Assembly: GCA_024234575.1 (NCBI GenBank)
Contig: JACKOB010000005.1
Coordinates: 186,001 to 250,000 of the forward strand
DNA from: Hahellaceae bacterium
GTDB lineage: Bacteria; Pseudomonadota; Gammaproteobacteria; Pseudomonadales; Oleiphilaceae
DNA: 64,000 nt
Direction of reading: 5' to 3'
The position numbers and the translations under genes are program-made. Below, piece after piece: positions 50,242-58,762 of the stretch. The notes beneath the pieces are model-generated. The model was not told where the DNA came from and ran no database searches. It saw nothing but the letters and a program-made list of their open reading frames with translations. Every line of letters begins with the position of its first letter. Position 1 is the first letter of the stretch.

Positions 50242-50991
50242 TCAGGCCTCTTTGACAAACAGATAGCCTTTGCTTCGCACAGTTTTAATTCGCTTAGGAT
50301 GAACTGGGTCATCACCAATTTTGGGGCGAATTCTGGATACGCGCACATCAATTGACCGATCCTGTCCGTCGTACTCAATACCGCGCAGGCATGTAAAGAT
50401 TTCTTCCCGACTTAGCACTTTTCCGGCACTGCTGGCCAACAACCAGAGTAAATCGAACTCGGCACTGGTCAGCTCTATGCTTTCATCATTAAGCCAGGCT
50501 TCACGCATGGATTTATCCACAACCAGATCATTAAATACCAGGCGGGTTTGCTCTGCAGGATCAGCCACCGCCGCCGCATCGCTTGCAGAATGATGTCCGT
50601 CTGACTCTTTAATACGTCGTAACAGGGCCCTGATTCTGGCGAGCAGCACCCTCGGCCGGACGGGCTTGGACATATAATCATCAGCTCCCATTTCCAACCC
50701 CAGCACCTGATCGAGATCGTCAGTTCTCGCCGTTAACATCAGAATAGGACCGTTATAATGGGGCCTGACGCGCCGACAAATGGATAGACCATCCTCCCCC
50801 GGCAGCATCAAATCAAGGACCACCAGGTCGGGGCGCTCGTTTTTGATTCTATCAACAGCCACCGTCCCGTTGGGCTCAACCGAAACGACCAGCCCGTTGC
50901 TTTCAAGGTATTCTTTGGTCAGATCTGCCAATCTCTCATCATCTTCTACAATGAGAATCCGCCAAGCTTCACTCTGCTCTACACTTTCCAT
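50242..50991 (-). CDS. RstA-like OmpR-family response regulator
   Basis: The 249-residue protein has a receiver domain (ILIVEDDERLADLTKEYL; phospho-Asp in VVLDLMLPGEDG; Lys in MSKPV) and a C-terminal winged helix (LTSAEFDLLWLLASSAGKVL to RIKTVRSKGYLFV). The effector part resembles RstA. It lies upstream of its kinase (71 bases) and is divergent from olsB, so control of olsBA is possible but unproven. Confidence 0.94.
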   Translation of the reverse strand: MESVEQSEAWRILIVEDDERLADLTKEYLESNGLVVSVEPNGTVAVDRIKNERPDLVVLDLMLPGEDGLSICRRVRPHYNGPILMLTARTDDLDQVLGLEMGADDYMSKPVRPRVLLARIRALLRRIKESDGHHSASDAAAVADPAEQTRLVFNDLVVDKSMREAWLNDESIELTSAEFDLLWLLASSAGKVLSREEIFTCLRGIEYDGQDRSIDVRVSRIRPKIGDDPVHPKRIKTVRSKGYLFVKEA

Positions 50992-51340
50992 TCGTTCGAT
51001 CCAATTGTTTGTTCTTTTCGATTGATTCCCTTGCCGGGATATATCTCTGAAAATAGCGACATGCCTAAATCTTCACGAAAAACAGGCAATGTAAATATTC
51101 GTATCTTCAAACTTACAATAAGTATATATGCAGTTTAAAAATTTACCTGAATATTCCTGATAAATCAGTCTAATACCCTTTCTCAATATAAAATCACAGG
51201 AAAATAAGCAAAGTTCTGGCTGGCGTATCCCATTCCAGCTTGATGCACTTACAGCCCTGCGTTGTCATGCAAATGCAAACAGAATGTCACTCACCTGACA
51301 TTTTCCCTGCCTAGGATCGTATCAAACCTAGGAGGAATCT
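50992..51340. promoter_or_regulatory. 349-base divergent region between the response regulator and olsB
   Basis: The left two thirds is AT-rich with no gene and presumably holds the promoter of the two-component operon. The right end contains the Pho box described separately, then the AGGAGG ribosome site (51330-51335) of olsB. Confidence 0.6.
51262..51301 (+). promoter_or_regulatory. candidate Pho box controlling olsBA
   Basis: Four seven-base units lie at an exact 11-base period: TTGTCAT (51262), ATGCAAA (51273), ATGTCAC (51284) and CTGACAT (51295). The PhoB repeat is CTGTCAT or CTGTMAY; units 1, 3 and 4 match 6 of 7. A -10-like TAGGAT (51312-51317) follows after 10 bases, the usual PhoB geometry. 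Ornithine lipid genes are known PhoB targets in several bacteria. Confidence 0.7.
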
Positions 51341-52120
51341 ATGCAAAACCTAAACACGAAGTCACAAGCAAACGTCGAGAAAGACCTGACGGCCTTTATT
51401 GCTGACAGAGGCGAAATCATTAGCGAAGCCCAGCAACTACGTTTTGATGTTTTTAGGCAGGAGTTTAATGCGGGGTTTGGACACCAGGTTACGGATGCCG
51501 ATACTTTCGACCAATACTGTAAACACCTGGTAATCATGGACAACTGCACTGGTAAGGTCGTTGCCACCACCCGAATACTTACCAGCGATAGCCTGGCACT
51601 AACCGGCCGCTACTATTCAGAAACAGAATTTTCTTTACCAGATAGCATAAAGAAGACGAACAAAGTGATGGAGGTGGGACGAACCTGCATTCACCCCAAT
51701 TACCGCCACGGCCCTGCGCTAACCCTGCTATGGATGGGGATTGGAAAATTTCTCTTGGAAAACAACTATCGCTATTTAATTGGTTGCGGCAGTATTGGCA
51801 TCAAAGATAACGGTCAGCAGGCCTGGTGCATTGCTCAACACCTAAAGCAGACTTACCCTGCCGATGCGATGTTTGCCGTAACACCCAAGCGACAAATGCC
51901 TCATCTGGCCATGCAAACCTGTCGTTCTGTGACAAACGATGAGATACCAGCGCTACTGAGAGCGTATATGAGGCTGGGGGCTAAAATTTGCGGTGACCCA
52001 TGCTGGGACCCAACATTCAAAACCGCAGATGTATTTATCTTTCTGGATGTAGAAGAAATGACACCCCGCTATAAACGACACTTTCTTAAGTCAACCGCAC
52101 TAACCAAAAGTGCCGCCTGA
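51341..52120 (+). CDS. olsB: OlsB-like ornithine N-acyltransferase (GNAT fold)
   Basis: This 259-residue protein has the acyl-ACP-dependent GNAT pattern: QQLRFDVFRQEF near residue 32, VVATTRILTSDSL, and VMEVGRTCIHPNYRHGPAL. OlsB adds a 3-hydroxy fatty acid to the alpha-amino group of ornithine, giving lyso-ornithine lipid. A perfect AGGAGG lies six bases before the ATG. It is followed by the OlsA-like acyltransferase, the standard olsB-olsA pair. Related GNAT proteins make other N-acyl amino acids, so ornithine is inferred from the family and context. Confidence 0.87.
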   Translation: MQNLNTKSQANVEKDLTAFIADRGEIISEAQQLRFDVFRQEFNAGFGHQVTDADTFDQYCKHLVIMDNCTGKVVATTRILTSDSLALTGRYYSETEFSLPDSIKKTNKVMEVGRTCIHPNYRHGPALTLLWMGIGKFLLENNYRYLIGCGSIGIKDNGQQAWCIAQHLKQTYPADAMFAVTPKRQMPHLAMQTCRSVTNDEIPALLRAYMRLGAKICGDPCWDPTFKTADVFIFLDVEEMTPRYKRHFLKSTALTKSAA

Positions 52121-52180
52121 ATAACCTGGCAACAGAGAGGCCACTTTCTACAGCACATCTATGTGGAGGCACCAAGAACT

Positions 52181-52975
52181 ATGGCGTTGATCAGACAAGT
52201 TTACCGAGCAATACTGTTTTTACTTTTTTTATTACAATGTTTTTTCACTGCCGCAGTGTTGTCGGTGCTAGACAAAATAACTGGCAACTACCATGACAGA
52301 TCAGGCTGGGCCAAGCGCTATCTAGGGTGGTTTTGCCAATTAGCAGGCCTCAGAGTTCATGTAACGGGCACACCATCAAAAGAACCCTGTCTGATCATCA
52401 GCAACCACATATCGTGGACCGATATTCCCGTGCTGGGCTCACTTATTCCCGTTTACTTTCTTTCAAAAGCAGAAGTACGATCCTGGCCTCTCATTGGTGC
52501 CTTGGCGGAGCAGGCAGGCACCTTCTTTGTGCAGAGAGGTGATGGTAAGTCAGCACTTGTGCGTGAGGAAATCGAGGCGCGACTGAATAAAAAGAAGAAT
52601 GTACTGGTGTTTCCTGAGGGTACAACATCAGGAGGAGAATCGGTTCTTCGCTTTCACTCAAAACTTATTGGTGCAGCTAGCAATGCAGAGGTTGCCATAC
52701 AACCCATCACGTTGTACTACCAGAACGCGAATGGCGGCCGTTGTGTGGAAACCCCCTTTGTTGGCAATGATGAATTTCTAACACACCTGAAAAAAATTTT
52801 CGCAAAACCTTATGTCCAGGTTCGTGTGCATTTTCATCCTCTGTACCAGTTGGCGAAGGATGCTGATATAAACCTGGCCACAGCAGAACTTCATCAACAG
52901 ATAGAAAAACAGCTCTACAACACCTGTACGCTGGCGACAAACGCAAGACCACGCTATGCGGAGCGCACAGTATGA
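52181..52975 (+). CDS. olsA: OlsA/PlsC-like O-acyltransferase
   Basis: From the ATG at 52181 (GGAGG 11 bases upstream) the protein has 264 residues; a GTG at 52163 would add six. An N-terminal membrane segment is followed by the acyltransferase motifs NHISWTDIPVLG (HX4D) and FPEGTTSGGE. Next to olsB it most likely acylates lyso-ornithine lipid; a 1-acylglycerol-3-phosphate acyltransferase role is the alternative. Confidence 0.87.
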   Translation: MALIRQVYRAILFLLFLLQCFFTAAVLSVLDKITGNYHDRSGWAKRYLGWFCQLAGLRVHVTGTPSKEPCLIISNHISWTDIPVLGSLIPVYFLSKAEVRSWPLIGALAEQAGTFFVQRGDGKSALVREEIEARLNKKKNVLVFPEGTTSGGESVLRFHSKLIGAASNAEVAIQPITLYYQNANGGRCVETPFVGNDEFLTHLKKIFAKPYVQVRVHFHPLYQLAKDADINLATAELHQQIEKQLYNTCTLATNARPRYAERTV

Positions 52976-52996
52976 CCTGCACCGCTGCACAACACC

Positions 52997-53449
52997 TTAA
53001 TGGATACTGGGACGGTTTTTTACTTCGCTGACATTAGCATCGCGTACGCTGATTAACTCGATATCAAAATAAAGAGTAAAGCCTGCTAATGGATGATTAC
53101 TATCAACCAAAACCATGTCGTCTTTTACGTCCAACACTTTAACAATCTTTACCTGGCCATTTTCCTGACACTGTAAAACCTTACCCGGAACAGCTTCAAC
53201 ACCGTCAAAAGAAGCTTTCGGTATAGATTCAACAAGTTCATCCCGCCGCAGGCCATAGGCAAGTTCCGGAGGCACAGTAACTTCTAACACCTGTCCGGGC
53301 TCACGACCTTCTAGTGCTTTTTCAATACCCTTCACTACCTGGCCAGAGCCCTGAACAAATTCCAGAGGCTCACCACCCAAGGACGTATCGATAACTGCCC
53401 CTTCACTATTTTTAAGATTGTAATGAATTGTGTAAACTTTGACCGACAT
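52997..53449 (-). CDS. FKBP-type peptidyl-prolyl isomerase, SlyD/SlpA-like
   Basis: The 150-residue cytosolic protein has the short SlyD-type FKBP domain (SGQVVKGIEKALEGREPGQ) with the inserted flap (VPPELAYGLRRDELVESIPK), then DSNHPLAGFTLYFDIELISV. It lacks the metal-binding His/Cys-rich tail of E. coli SlyD. It would act as a folding isomerase and chaperone. It converges on olsA. Confidence 0.92.
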   Translation of the reverse strand: MSVKVYTIHYNLKNSEGAVIDTSLGGEPLEFVQGSGQVVKGIEKALEGREPGQVLEVTVPPELAYGLRRDELVESIPKASFDGVEAVPGKVLQCQENGQVKIVKVLDVKDDMVLVDSNHPLAGFTLYFDIELISVRDANVSEVKNRPSIH

Positions 53450-53581
53450 ACTACAAACCTGTGCAACGTATTAATTCGAATAGGGAAATACTCACGCGAA
53501 GCGCTGTGTGAAAGGGTGGCAATAATAGCATATCCAGGCCAAAGTCAGCCTAATCAGGATACTTTATTGCTGACTTAACGG

Positions 53582-53617
53582 AAAAAACCACGGCAGCGTA
53601 AACTGCCGTGGTTTTTT
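53582..53617 (-). terminator. strong terminator after the acetyl-CoA hydrolase gene
   Basis: A perfect 15-bp stem (53582-53596 with 53603-53617) has a 6-base loop and A/T runs on both flanks, so it works in either direction. It lies 20 bases after the acetyl-CoA hydrolase stop. Confidence 0.93.
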
Positions 53618-53636
53618 ATTGTTACCTGCTATCCGC

Positions 53637-55823
53637 TCAGGCCTTAATAACACCCAGGTTCAACATTTCAGAAACCAGCAGTTTTTGCTCAAGTTTCTCT
53701 TTAAAGTCGGCCGGTGTTTCCATATTCATACGCTTAAGTAAAGGCTGCGCCTCTGCAGGCATATCCTTCAACTTTAGAGCGCCCCATATTGCTTTTAACA
53801 ACCCTGAACGCGACCCTGTTTTAGCTTTTAGTGACTTCAACGCTTTACCGATTTTCAGCTCATCTGGCGTAAAGTCGCAGCCGAATGGGAACGGATCAAA
53901 ATATCCTTTCGCACTGTATTTTTTATACAGCGCCATCAGGCGTTCCGGGGTATTCTGACGATACTCTGCTGGCAACTGATAATCTGCTGGCACCTTACCG
54001 ACTGCTTTAGCTTGCGCCAACAACTCATCCTGGAAGCGTGAGTCAGCTATTTTGATTAGCTCGATATAGACGTCTTTGTCTGGGCGACCCAGAAGATCAG
54101 CCACGCCGTATTCAGTCACCACGATGTCTCGTAAATGACGTGGAATGGTGCAGTGAGCATAGTTAAATACAATATTACTAAGCGCTTTGCCACCACTCTG
54201 ACGCGTCGATTTCATGGTCAGAATAGAGCGAGCGTCATCAATCTCGTGGGCCATGGCAACAAAGTTGTATTGACCACCCACACCACTGACCACCTTGCCA
54301 TTCGCCAGACCGTCCGATACGGCGGCACCGTTTAAGGTGTACATCATTGCAGAGTTAATAAAGCGCGCTTCTTTTCTTTGCGCCAATTTCATTTTCTGAT
54401 CACCAAAACGATGATCATAAAGGTGGTTAATGAAGCACACGCTGGTCATACAGAACTTTTCATGTTCTTCATCGGTCAGTTCTTTCAGCAATTTGTAAAA
54501 TTGTTGTGGCCCAAGGAAGAAGCCGCCATGCATGATAATGCCGCCTTTCAGCTTATCACCCAGACACAACTTTTCGATTGACTTTCTGGCAGAGGCATCT
54601 GCTAAATTCGCAGCGACGGTCTCTTCATCCACGACCAGGCTGCCACCCTTATATTCCACATTGTCTTTGAATACGCCGGTTTTCTTCAGGTAGGTTACAT
54701 CTTTCGCACGCAACTCCTGGCCGACCACACCTGACTCAACTAATGCGTCAAGCATCTTTAGGTCAACTTTAGTGGTAATTTTTTCTTCATTCAGCAAGGT
54801 TTGCAGAGGAACATCTTCGAATACTTCACGCTTGAGGATACCGGCCTTGTAAAGGTAGATAAACCCGTCAACCATCATTTCACTACAACCGTACAAACCT
54901 TTCTCAAAAGTTCCATGACCACCAATTTCATTGATAACGGGGAACTTCTTCTCTAAACCCAGCTCAGACACGAGCTCGGTATAATCCTGGTTATTTTTGT
55001 GACGCATTATCGCACCATTAACCAAGGCACTACCTAAAGAACCGATACCAACCTGCAGCGTGCCACCATCCTTAACCAAAGTACTGGCATTGAAACCGAT
55101 AAAATGATCAGAAGGGGTAATAGCCATATTTGGCGCGCCAAATAGTTTACAGTCGTACTTACGGTTATCGAGGATGATATCAAACTCTTCTGGCTCAACT
55201 TCCGCATGGTTGATCATAAAGGGAAGCTCGTTATTAACCTCGGCAACGATTGCTACTTTTTTACCTTTTGCACGCAACTCAAGCAATTTTGGCGCAATGT
55301 CTAACGCTGTATCCGGGTTGCAGCTTAAGCTGTACGTGGTTTTGCCATCTTTGGTGCGACTGGCGACCATTTGCGATACAACGTTAACACCGGCACGCAG
55401 CAAGTCTCGAACGGCATGGGTGTAATTAGTACTGATGTAATTTTGCTGTTGCGTTGGATCGTTCAGGAAACTGCCGGCTTTAAAGAAAAACTCGGACACT
55501 TCGACATTGGGAGGTAATTTTTTCTGACGCAGATCTTTCATATAGGCAATATCTGGGATACCACCAAAAAGGCGTTCAGCAAATGGCCCCATAAAGGCCT
55601 TTTCGAGTTTGCTGCTGCCGGAGGGCTTCTCTAGCGTAATTGCCGTTGCAATATGGAGCTTTATCGAGGAATCTTTTTTTGCTCGCTCATAAAGCGCATT
55701 GACTAAATGAATTGGTTTGCCTAGACCGAGCGGCATACCAAAAGTAATGTCTTTTCCTACTTGTGCGATAATTTGATCAACACATTTTTCTACATCGCTT
55801 ACGATAATTGGATTATCCGACAT
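53637..55823 (-). CDS. acetyl-CoA hydrolase/transferase family protein
   Basis: The 728-residue protein is of the long form in this family. The N-terminal CoA-transferase domain (FGMPLGLGKPIHLVNALYER) is followed by the C-terminal AcetylCoA_hyd_C domain (GVGGQYNFVAMAHEIDDARS, YAHCTIPRHLRDIVVTEYGV, ADLLGRPDKDVYIELIKIAD). The family hydrolyses acetyl-CoA or moves CoA between acetate, succinate and similar acids. It is a single gene with its own strong terminator. The exact acyl group cannot be read from sequence. Confidence 0.92.
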   Translation of the reverse strand: MSDNPIIVSDVEKCVDQIIAQVGKDITFGMPLGLGKPIHLVNALYERAKKDSSIKLHIATAITLEKPSGSSKLEKAFMGPFAERLFGGIPDIAYMKDLRQKKLPPNVEVSEFFFKAGSFLNDPTQQQNYISTNYTHAVRDLLRAGVNVVSQMVASRTKDGKTTYSLSCNPDTALDIAPKLLELRAKGKKVAIVAEVNNELPFMINHAEVEPEEFDIILDNRKYDCKLFGAPNMAITPSDHFIGFNASTLVKDGGTLQVGIGSLGSALVNGAIMRHKNNQDYTELVSELGLEKKFPVINEIGGHGTFEKGLYGCSEMMVDGFIYLYKAGILKREVFEDVPLQTLLNEEKITTKVDLKMLDALVESGVVGQELRAKDVTYLKKTGVFKDNVEYKGGSLVVDEETVAANLADASARKSIEKLCLGDKLKGGIIMHGGFFLGPQQFYKLLKELTDEEHEKFCMTSVCFINHLYDHRFGDQKMKLAQRKEARFINSAMMYTLNGAAVSDGLANGKVVSGVGGQYNFVAMAHEIDDARSILTMKSTRQSGGKALSNIVFNYAHCTIPRHLRDIVVTEYGVADLLGRPDKDVYIELIKIADSRFQDELLAQAKAVGKVPADYQLPAEYRQNTPERLMALYKKYSAKGYFDPFPFGCDFTPDELKIGKALKSLKAKTGSRSGLLKAIWGALKLKDMPAEAQPLLKRMNMETPADFKEKLEQKLLVSEMLNLGVIKA

Positions 55824-56081
55824 GACGTTTCCCTTCCTAGACTCATTATTTTTGTTTGGATGCTTATCAAAGATCAGTTGATCTAAAAGGCCAGCAGCCC
55901 CTTTCTAACCGATATGAGATCAACGCATCAAGTAAAAACTGGAAAGGAGTATGACAAAGGCCCACAACTGATCGATTGATAACCGTCAAATTTGGCCTGC
56001 AATTTTTAAACAATGATTAAAAAATGATTTAACACAATTTTACAGATGAAGACTACCGTGCACAGGTCTCAAAATTTGAAT

Positions 56082-56405
56082 TTAGCTCGCACAGATACCA
56101 CCGACCACCTCGGCCAACAGATACCCGGAGAGTATCGCCACCGTAACAAGCACAACCATTACAACCCCCCATTTCCAGGGGATGGGTCTTCGAGCACCAG
56201 CCTGCTGCGCTTGCTCACTTTTTCTGCCAAGTTCTTTCCCCACATCCAACATCAAAGTGACTTCTGGTGTTGCTCTGGAAATTAAGAATTCCGCTGCAGA
56301 ATACCAACGGTCATCTTTTCGTCCAGTGCGCAATACACGGATCGCCTCTGAAACATTGCGAAACTCTTTTGCCGCAGCCGTATTTGCAACAGGTGCCGTC
56401 GCCAT
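56082..56405 (-). CDS. small membrane protein, unknown function
   Basis: This 107-residue protein has a soluble N-terminal part of about 75 residues and one C-terminal membrane segment (VVMVVLVTVAILSGYLL). AGGG lies 10 bases before the ATG. I do not recognise the family. It looks like a tail-anchored cytoplasmic protein. It sits between the acetyl-CoA hydrolase gene and the hemolysin III gene, on the opposite strand to the latter. Confidence 0.6.
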   Translation of the reverse strand: MATAPVANTAAAKEFRNVSEAIRVLRTGRKDDRWYSAAEFLISRATPEVTLMLDVGKELGRKSEQAQQAGARRPIPWKWGVVMVVLVTVAILSGYLLAEVVGGICAS

Positions 56406-56632
56406 AGTATTTATTCCCTACCGGTCATTTGTATGTCGTCACTCAGTATAGGCCGGTTTCACCCACTGAGAACTTTCCTCCCCCCCCCTGACAATCACCT
56501 CACAGTTGTAAATAAATTTCTCCAAACTGAGGTTGATCAACTCACTTAAGAGATAGTTGCGCACAATACACCCGTATTCTGATTTGCCTGCGGCTTATTT
56601 AAACTCAACTTATAAAAACGAAGGGTAACAAT

Positions 56633-57286
56633 GTGGTGAAATCTCAGGAAGCTTTTAACTTTTATTCTCACCTGGCAGGAATGATTGCCTCGGCCGTAGG
56701 AACAATTTTTCTTGTACTGGCTGCAACCGATTCGGCATCACTACTAGCGACAGCACTTGTGTACGGGCTTTCCATCACTTTTTTGTTCTCCGCCAGCTCG
56801 CTCTATCATGCGTTCAAAAAGGAAGAAAACGAGCTATCTTTTTGGCGTAAAATGGACCGCCTGGCAATTTTCTTCATGATTGCTGGCTCTTACACCCCCG
56901 TTTGTTATTTCTTCCTGGACGACAACTGGCGCTTGCCGATGATTGCTATCCAGTGGGGTCTGGTATGTTTTGGGGTTTGCTCACAACTGTTTTTCCCCAG
57001 AGCACCCAGAGTGATATACGCCATCATTTTTTTAATAATGGGGTGGATACTGGTGTTTCCCATGCAGCAGATACTGGCGTCCATGAGTTCATTACAGGCA
57101 ACCCTTTTATTTACCGGTGGTGCAGCATTTACCCTTGGGGCCTTGTTCTATGCGTTTAAAAAACCATTGATATTACCGGGAATATTTAGCTTCCACGAAC
57201 TGTTCCATGTAATGGTTCTAGTGGGTGGTACCTGCCACTACGCGATGATATACAGCGCCTTTTCATCCGCAACGGTTGCGGCCTAA
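56633..57286 (+). CDS. hemolysin III family (PAQR-like) membrane protein
   Basis: The 217-residue protein has seven membrane segments with the family landmarks SASSLYHAFK (about residue 52), MDRLAIFFMIAGSYTPVCYF and FSFHELFHVMVLVGGTCHY at the C-terminus, carrying the conserved Ser, His and Asp residues of this hydrolase-like superfamily. The start is GTG at 56633 (or 56636) with AAGGG seven bases upstream. An ATG two bases before it is in a frame that stops at once. Function is not established. The next gene begins three bases after its stop. Confidence 0.93.
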   Translation: MVKSQEAFNFYSHLAGMIASAVGTIFLVLAATDSASLLATALVYGLSITFLFSASSLYHAFKKEENELSFWRKMDRLAIFFMIAGSYTPVCYFFLDDNWRLPMIAIQWGLVCFGVCSQLFFPRAPRVIYAIIFLIMGWILVFPMQQILASMSSLQATLLFTGGAAFTLGALFYAFKKPLILPGIFSFHELFHVMVLVGGTCHYAMIYSAFSSATVAA

Positions 57287-57288
57287 GC

Positions 57289-58182
57289 ATGCGAATTTCA
57301 AGTTACTGCCAGGCACTGCTTGACGATGAGCTAACACGCTTTGAGCAAGATTATCAAAAGCATTATCTTGAGGGCGAAACCAAAGCCAAAGAGGTAGGAG
57401 CCCCCTATCTTTTGCATCATGCAGACGCAGATAAAGGTGTATTGCTGATCCACGGACTTATGGCCGCACCAGAAGAAGTGCGGCAATGGGCCGAATTTCT
57501 TTACACCTTAGGGTACAACGTTTACGCCCCACGAATGGCGGGACACGGAACCTCTGCCGATGATCTTTCTGATAGGGAAATGAATGAATGGATTGCCTCG
57601 GTTGATCGTGGGCATGACATTCTGGCGTGCTGCAGTAAACACATCATTATCGCCGGATTCTCAACAGGGGGAGCGGTTGCATTGCATCAGGCCATAACAA
57701 AACCGCAAGCATTTGATGCGGTAATCAGCATTAGCGCACCGCTGAAATTTAAAAAGTTCTCTGCCAAATTCGCCAGCCTGGTCAATACCTGGAATCAGAC
57801 ACTGAGGCAGGTAGACGCGTTACTTCCCTTTCAAATGAATAGCGTCAAGACGCTAAGAAAAGAATTCGTCACCAACCATGCAGACAACCCGGATATCAAC
57901 TATTTACGGTGTCCGGTACATGGCATCGTACAAATTCAGCGATTAATGAAGGCCGTCTGCCGGGGATTGCCCTCCATCCAGATACCTTCTCTTATCATCC
58001 ATGCAACCCATGATCCGAAAGTCGATGTACAAAGCGCGAAAGAGATATTCAAGCGCATTCGTGCACGCAAAAAGCGCTATCGTGAAGTAGATTTTGATAA
58101 ACACGGAATTGTACGGGGGGACATAACCAAAATCGTTTTTCAGGAGGTTGCCGACTTTCTCGAACCAGAACCAATCGTTTAG
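57289..58182 (+). CDS. alpha/beta hydrolase (carboxylesterase-like)
   Basis: The 297-residue protein has the oxyanion-hole LLIHGLMAAPEEVRQWA and the nucleophile elbow IIAGFSTGGAVALHQA (Ser in GFSTG, about residue 125). A likely Asp is in HATHDPKVDVQSAK and His in FDKHGIVR. It matches the family of Est30-type carboxylesterases and monoacylglycerol lipases. It starts three bases after the hemolysin III stop, so the two are very likely co-translated. No signal peptide is seen. Confidence 0.88.
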   Translation: MRISSYCQALLDDELTRFEQDYQKHYLEGETKAKEVGAPYLLHHADADKGVLLIHGLMAAPEEVRQWAEFLYTLGYNVYAPRMAGHGTSADDLSDREMNEWIASVDRGHDILACCSKHIIIAGFSTGGAVALHQAITKPQAFDAVISISAPLKFKKFSAKFASLVNTWNQTLRQVDALLPFQMNSVKTLRKEFVTNHADNPDINYLRCPVHGIVQIQRLMKAVCRGLPSIQIPSLIIHATHDPKVDVQSAKEIFKRIRARKKRYREVDFDKHGIVRGDITKIVFQEVADFLEPEPIV

Positions 58183-58208
58183 CGATAGCAAATCTGTGAC
58201 GAGGTAAT

Positions 58209-58601
58209 CTAGATTTTATAAGACCAGGTAAGCACGGCACCATCGTCTAACACGTCAACCGAGTATTTTGCATCAATAAGGTAGTGACGCTCGACACTGC
58301 GGTTTCTGACTGCCTGACGACGTGACTCTACCACCTGATTACCAGTGCCTTGCACTGAGACATTTTTAAGGTTGTACGCCTGCACCGCATCATTAAAAAA
58401 GTAGCTCGTAATCGCCGAAAGTGCGCGGCGCACGCATCTTTCAGATGCCTCGGCGGAAAATTCAACGCCACTTGTGCTGGTTAGCGAACTGGTGACGGAA
58501 TAAGCGTCTGCCGAGTAATACTCTGGCTCAGCAGCCTGAACTTTTGCCACCGCCGCAATAACGTTTACACACATAAGAAAAAGAAAGCATCGATACACCA
58601 T
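58209..58601 (-). CDS. secreted protein, unknown function
   Basis: The 130-residue protein has a signal peptide (cleavage near VQA-AEPEYY). The mature part is about 107 residues with one cysteine and ends in a short beta-like strand (GAVLTWSYKI). GGAG lies 7 bases before the ATG. I do not recognise it. It converges on the alpha/beta hydrolase gene. An inverted repeat TAATTTGA/TCAAATTA (58692-58699 and 58721-58728) lies about 90-130 bases upstream. Confidence 0.6.
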   Translation of the reverse strand: MVYRCFLFLMCVNVIAAVAKVQAAEPEYYSADAYSVTSSLTSTSGVEFSAEASERCVRRALSAITSYFFNDAVQAYNLKNVSVQGTGNQVVESRRQAVRNRSVERHYLIDAKYSVDVLDDGAVLTWSYKI

Positions 58602-58762
58602 TGAACAGCTCCATTCAATATTCGAGTTCTGATGGTGTTATCTTACCGGTGGCAACGGCAAACTACTGTGCGCGAAGCCCTAGAGTGACGATAATTTGAT
58701 CACATTTTTGATCTTTTGCGTCAAATTACCATCACAAATCAGTAAAGCGCCTTAGAATTTCA

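Noticed and set aside
51310..51332. Two CCTAGG copies that could form a hairpin hiding the olsB ribosome site
   Set aside because: The first copy overlaps the likely -10 element of the Pho-controlled promoter (51312-51317), so it would not be in the mRNA.
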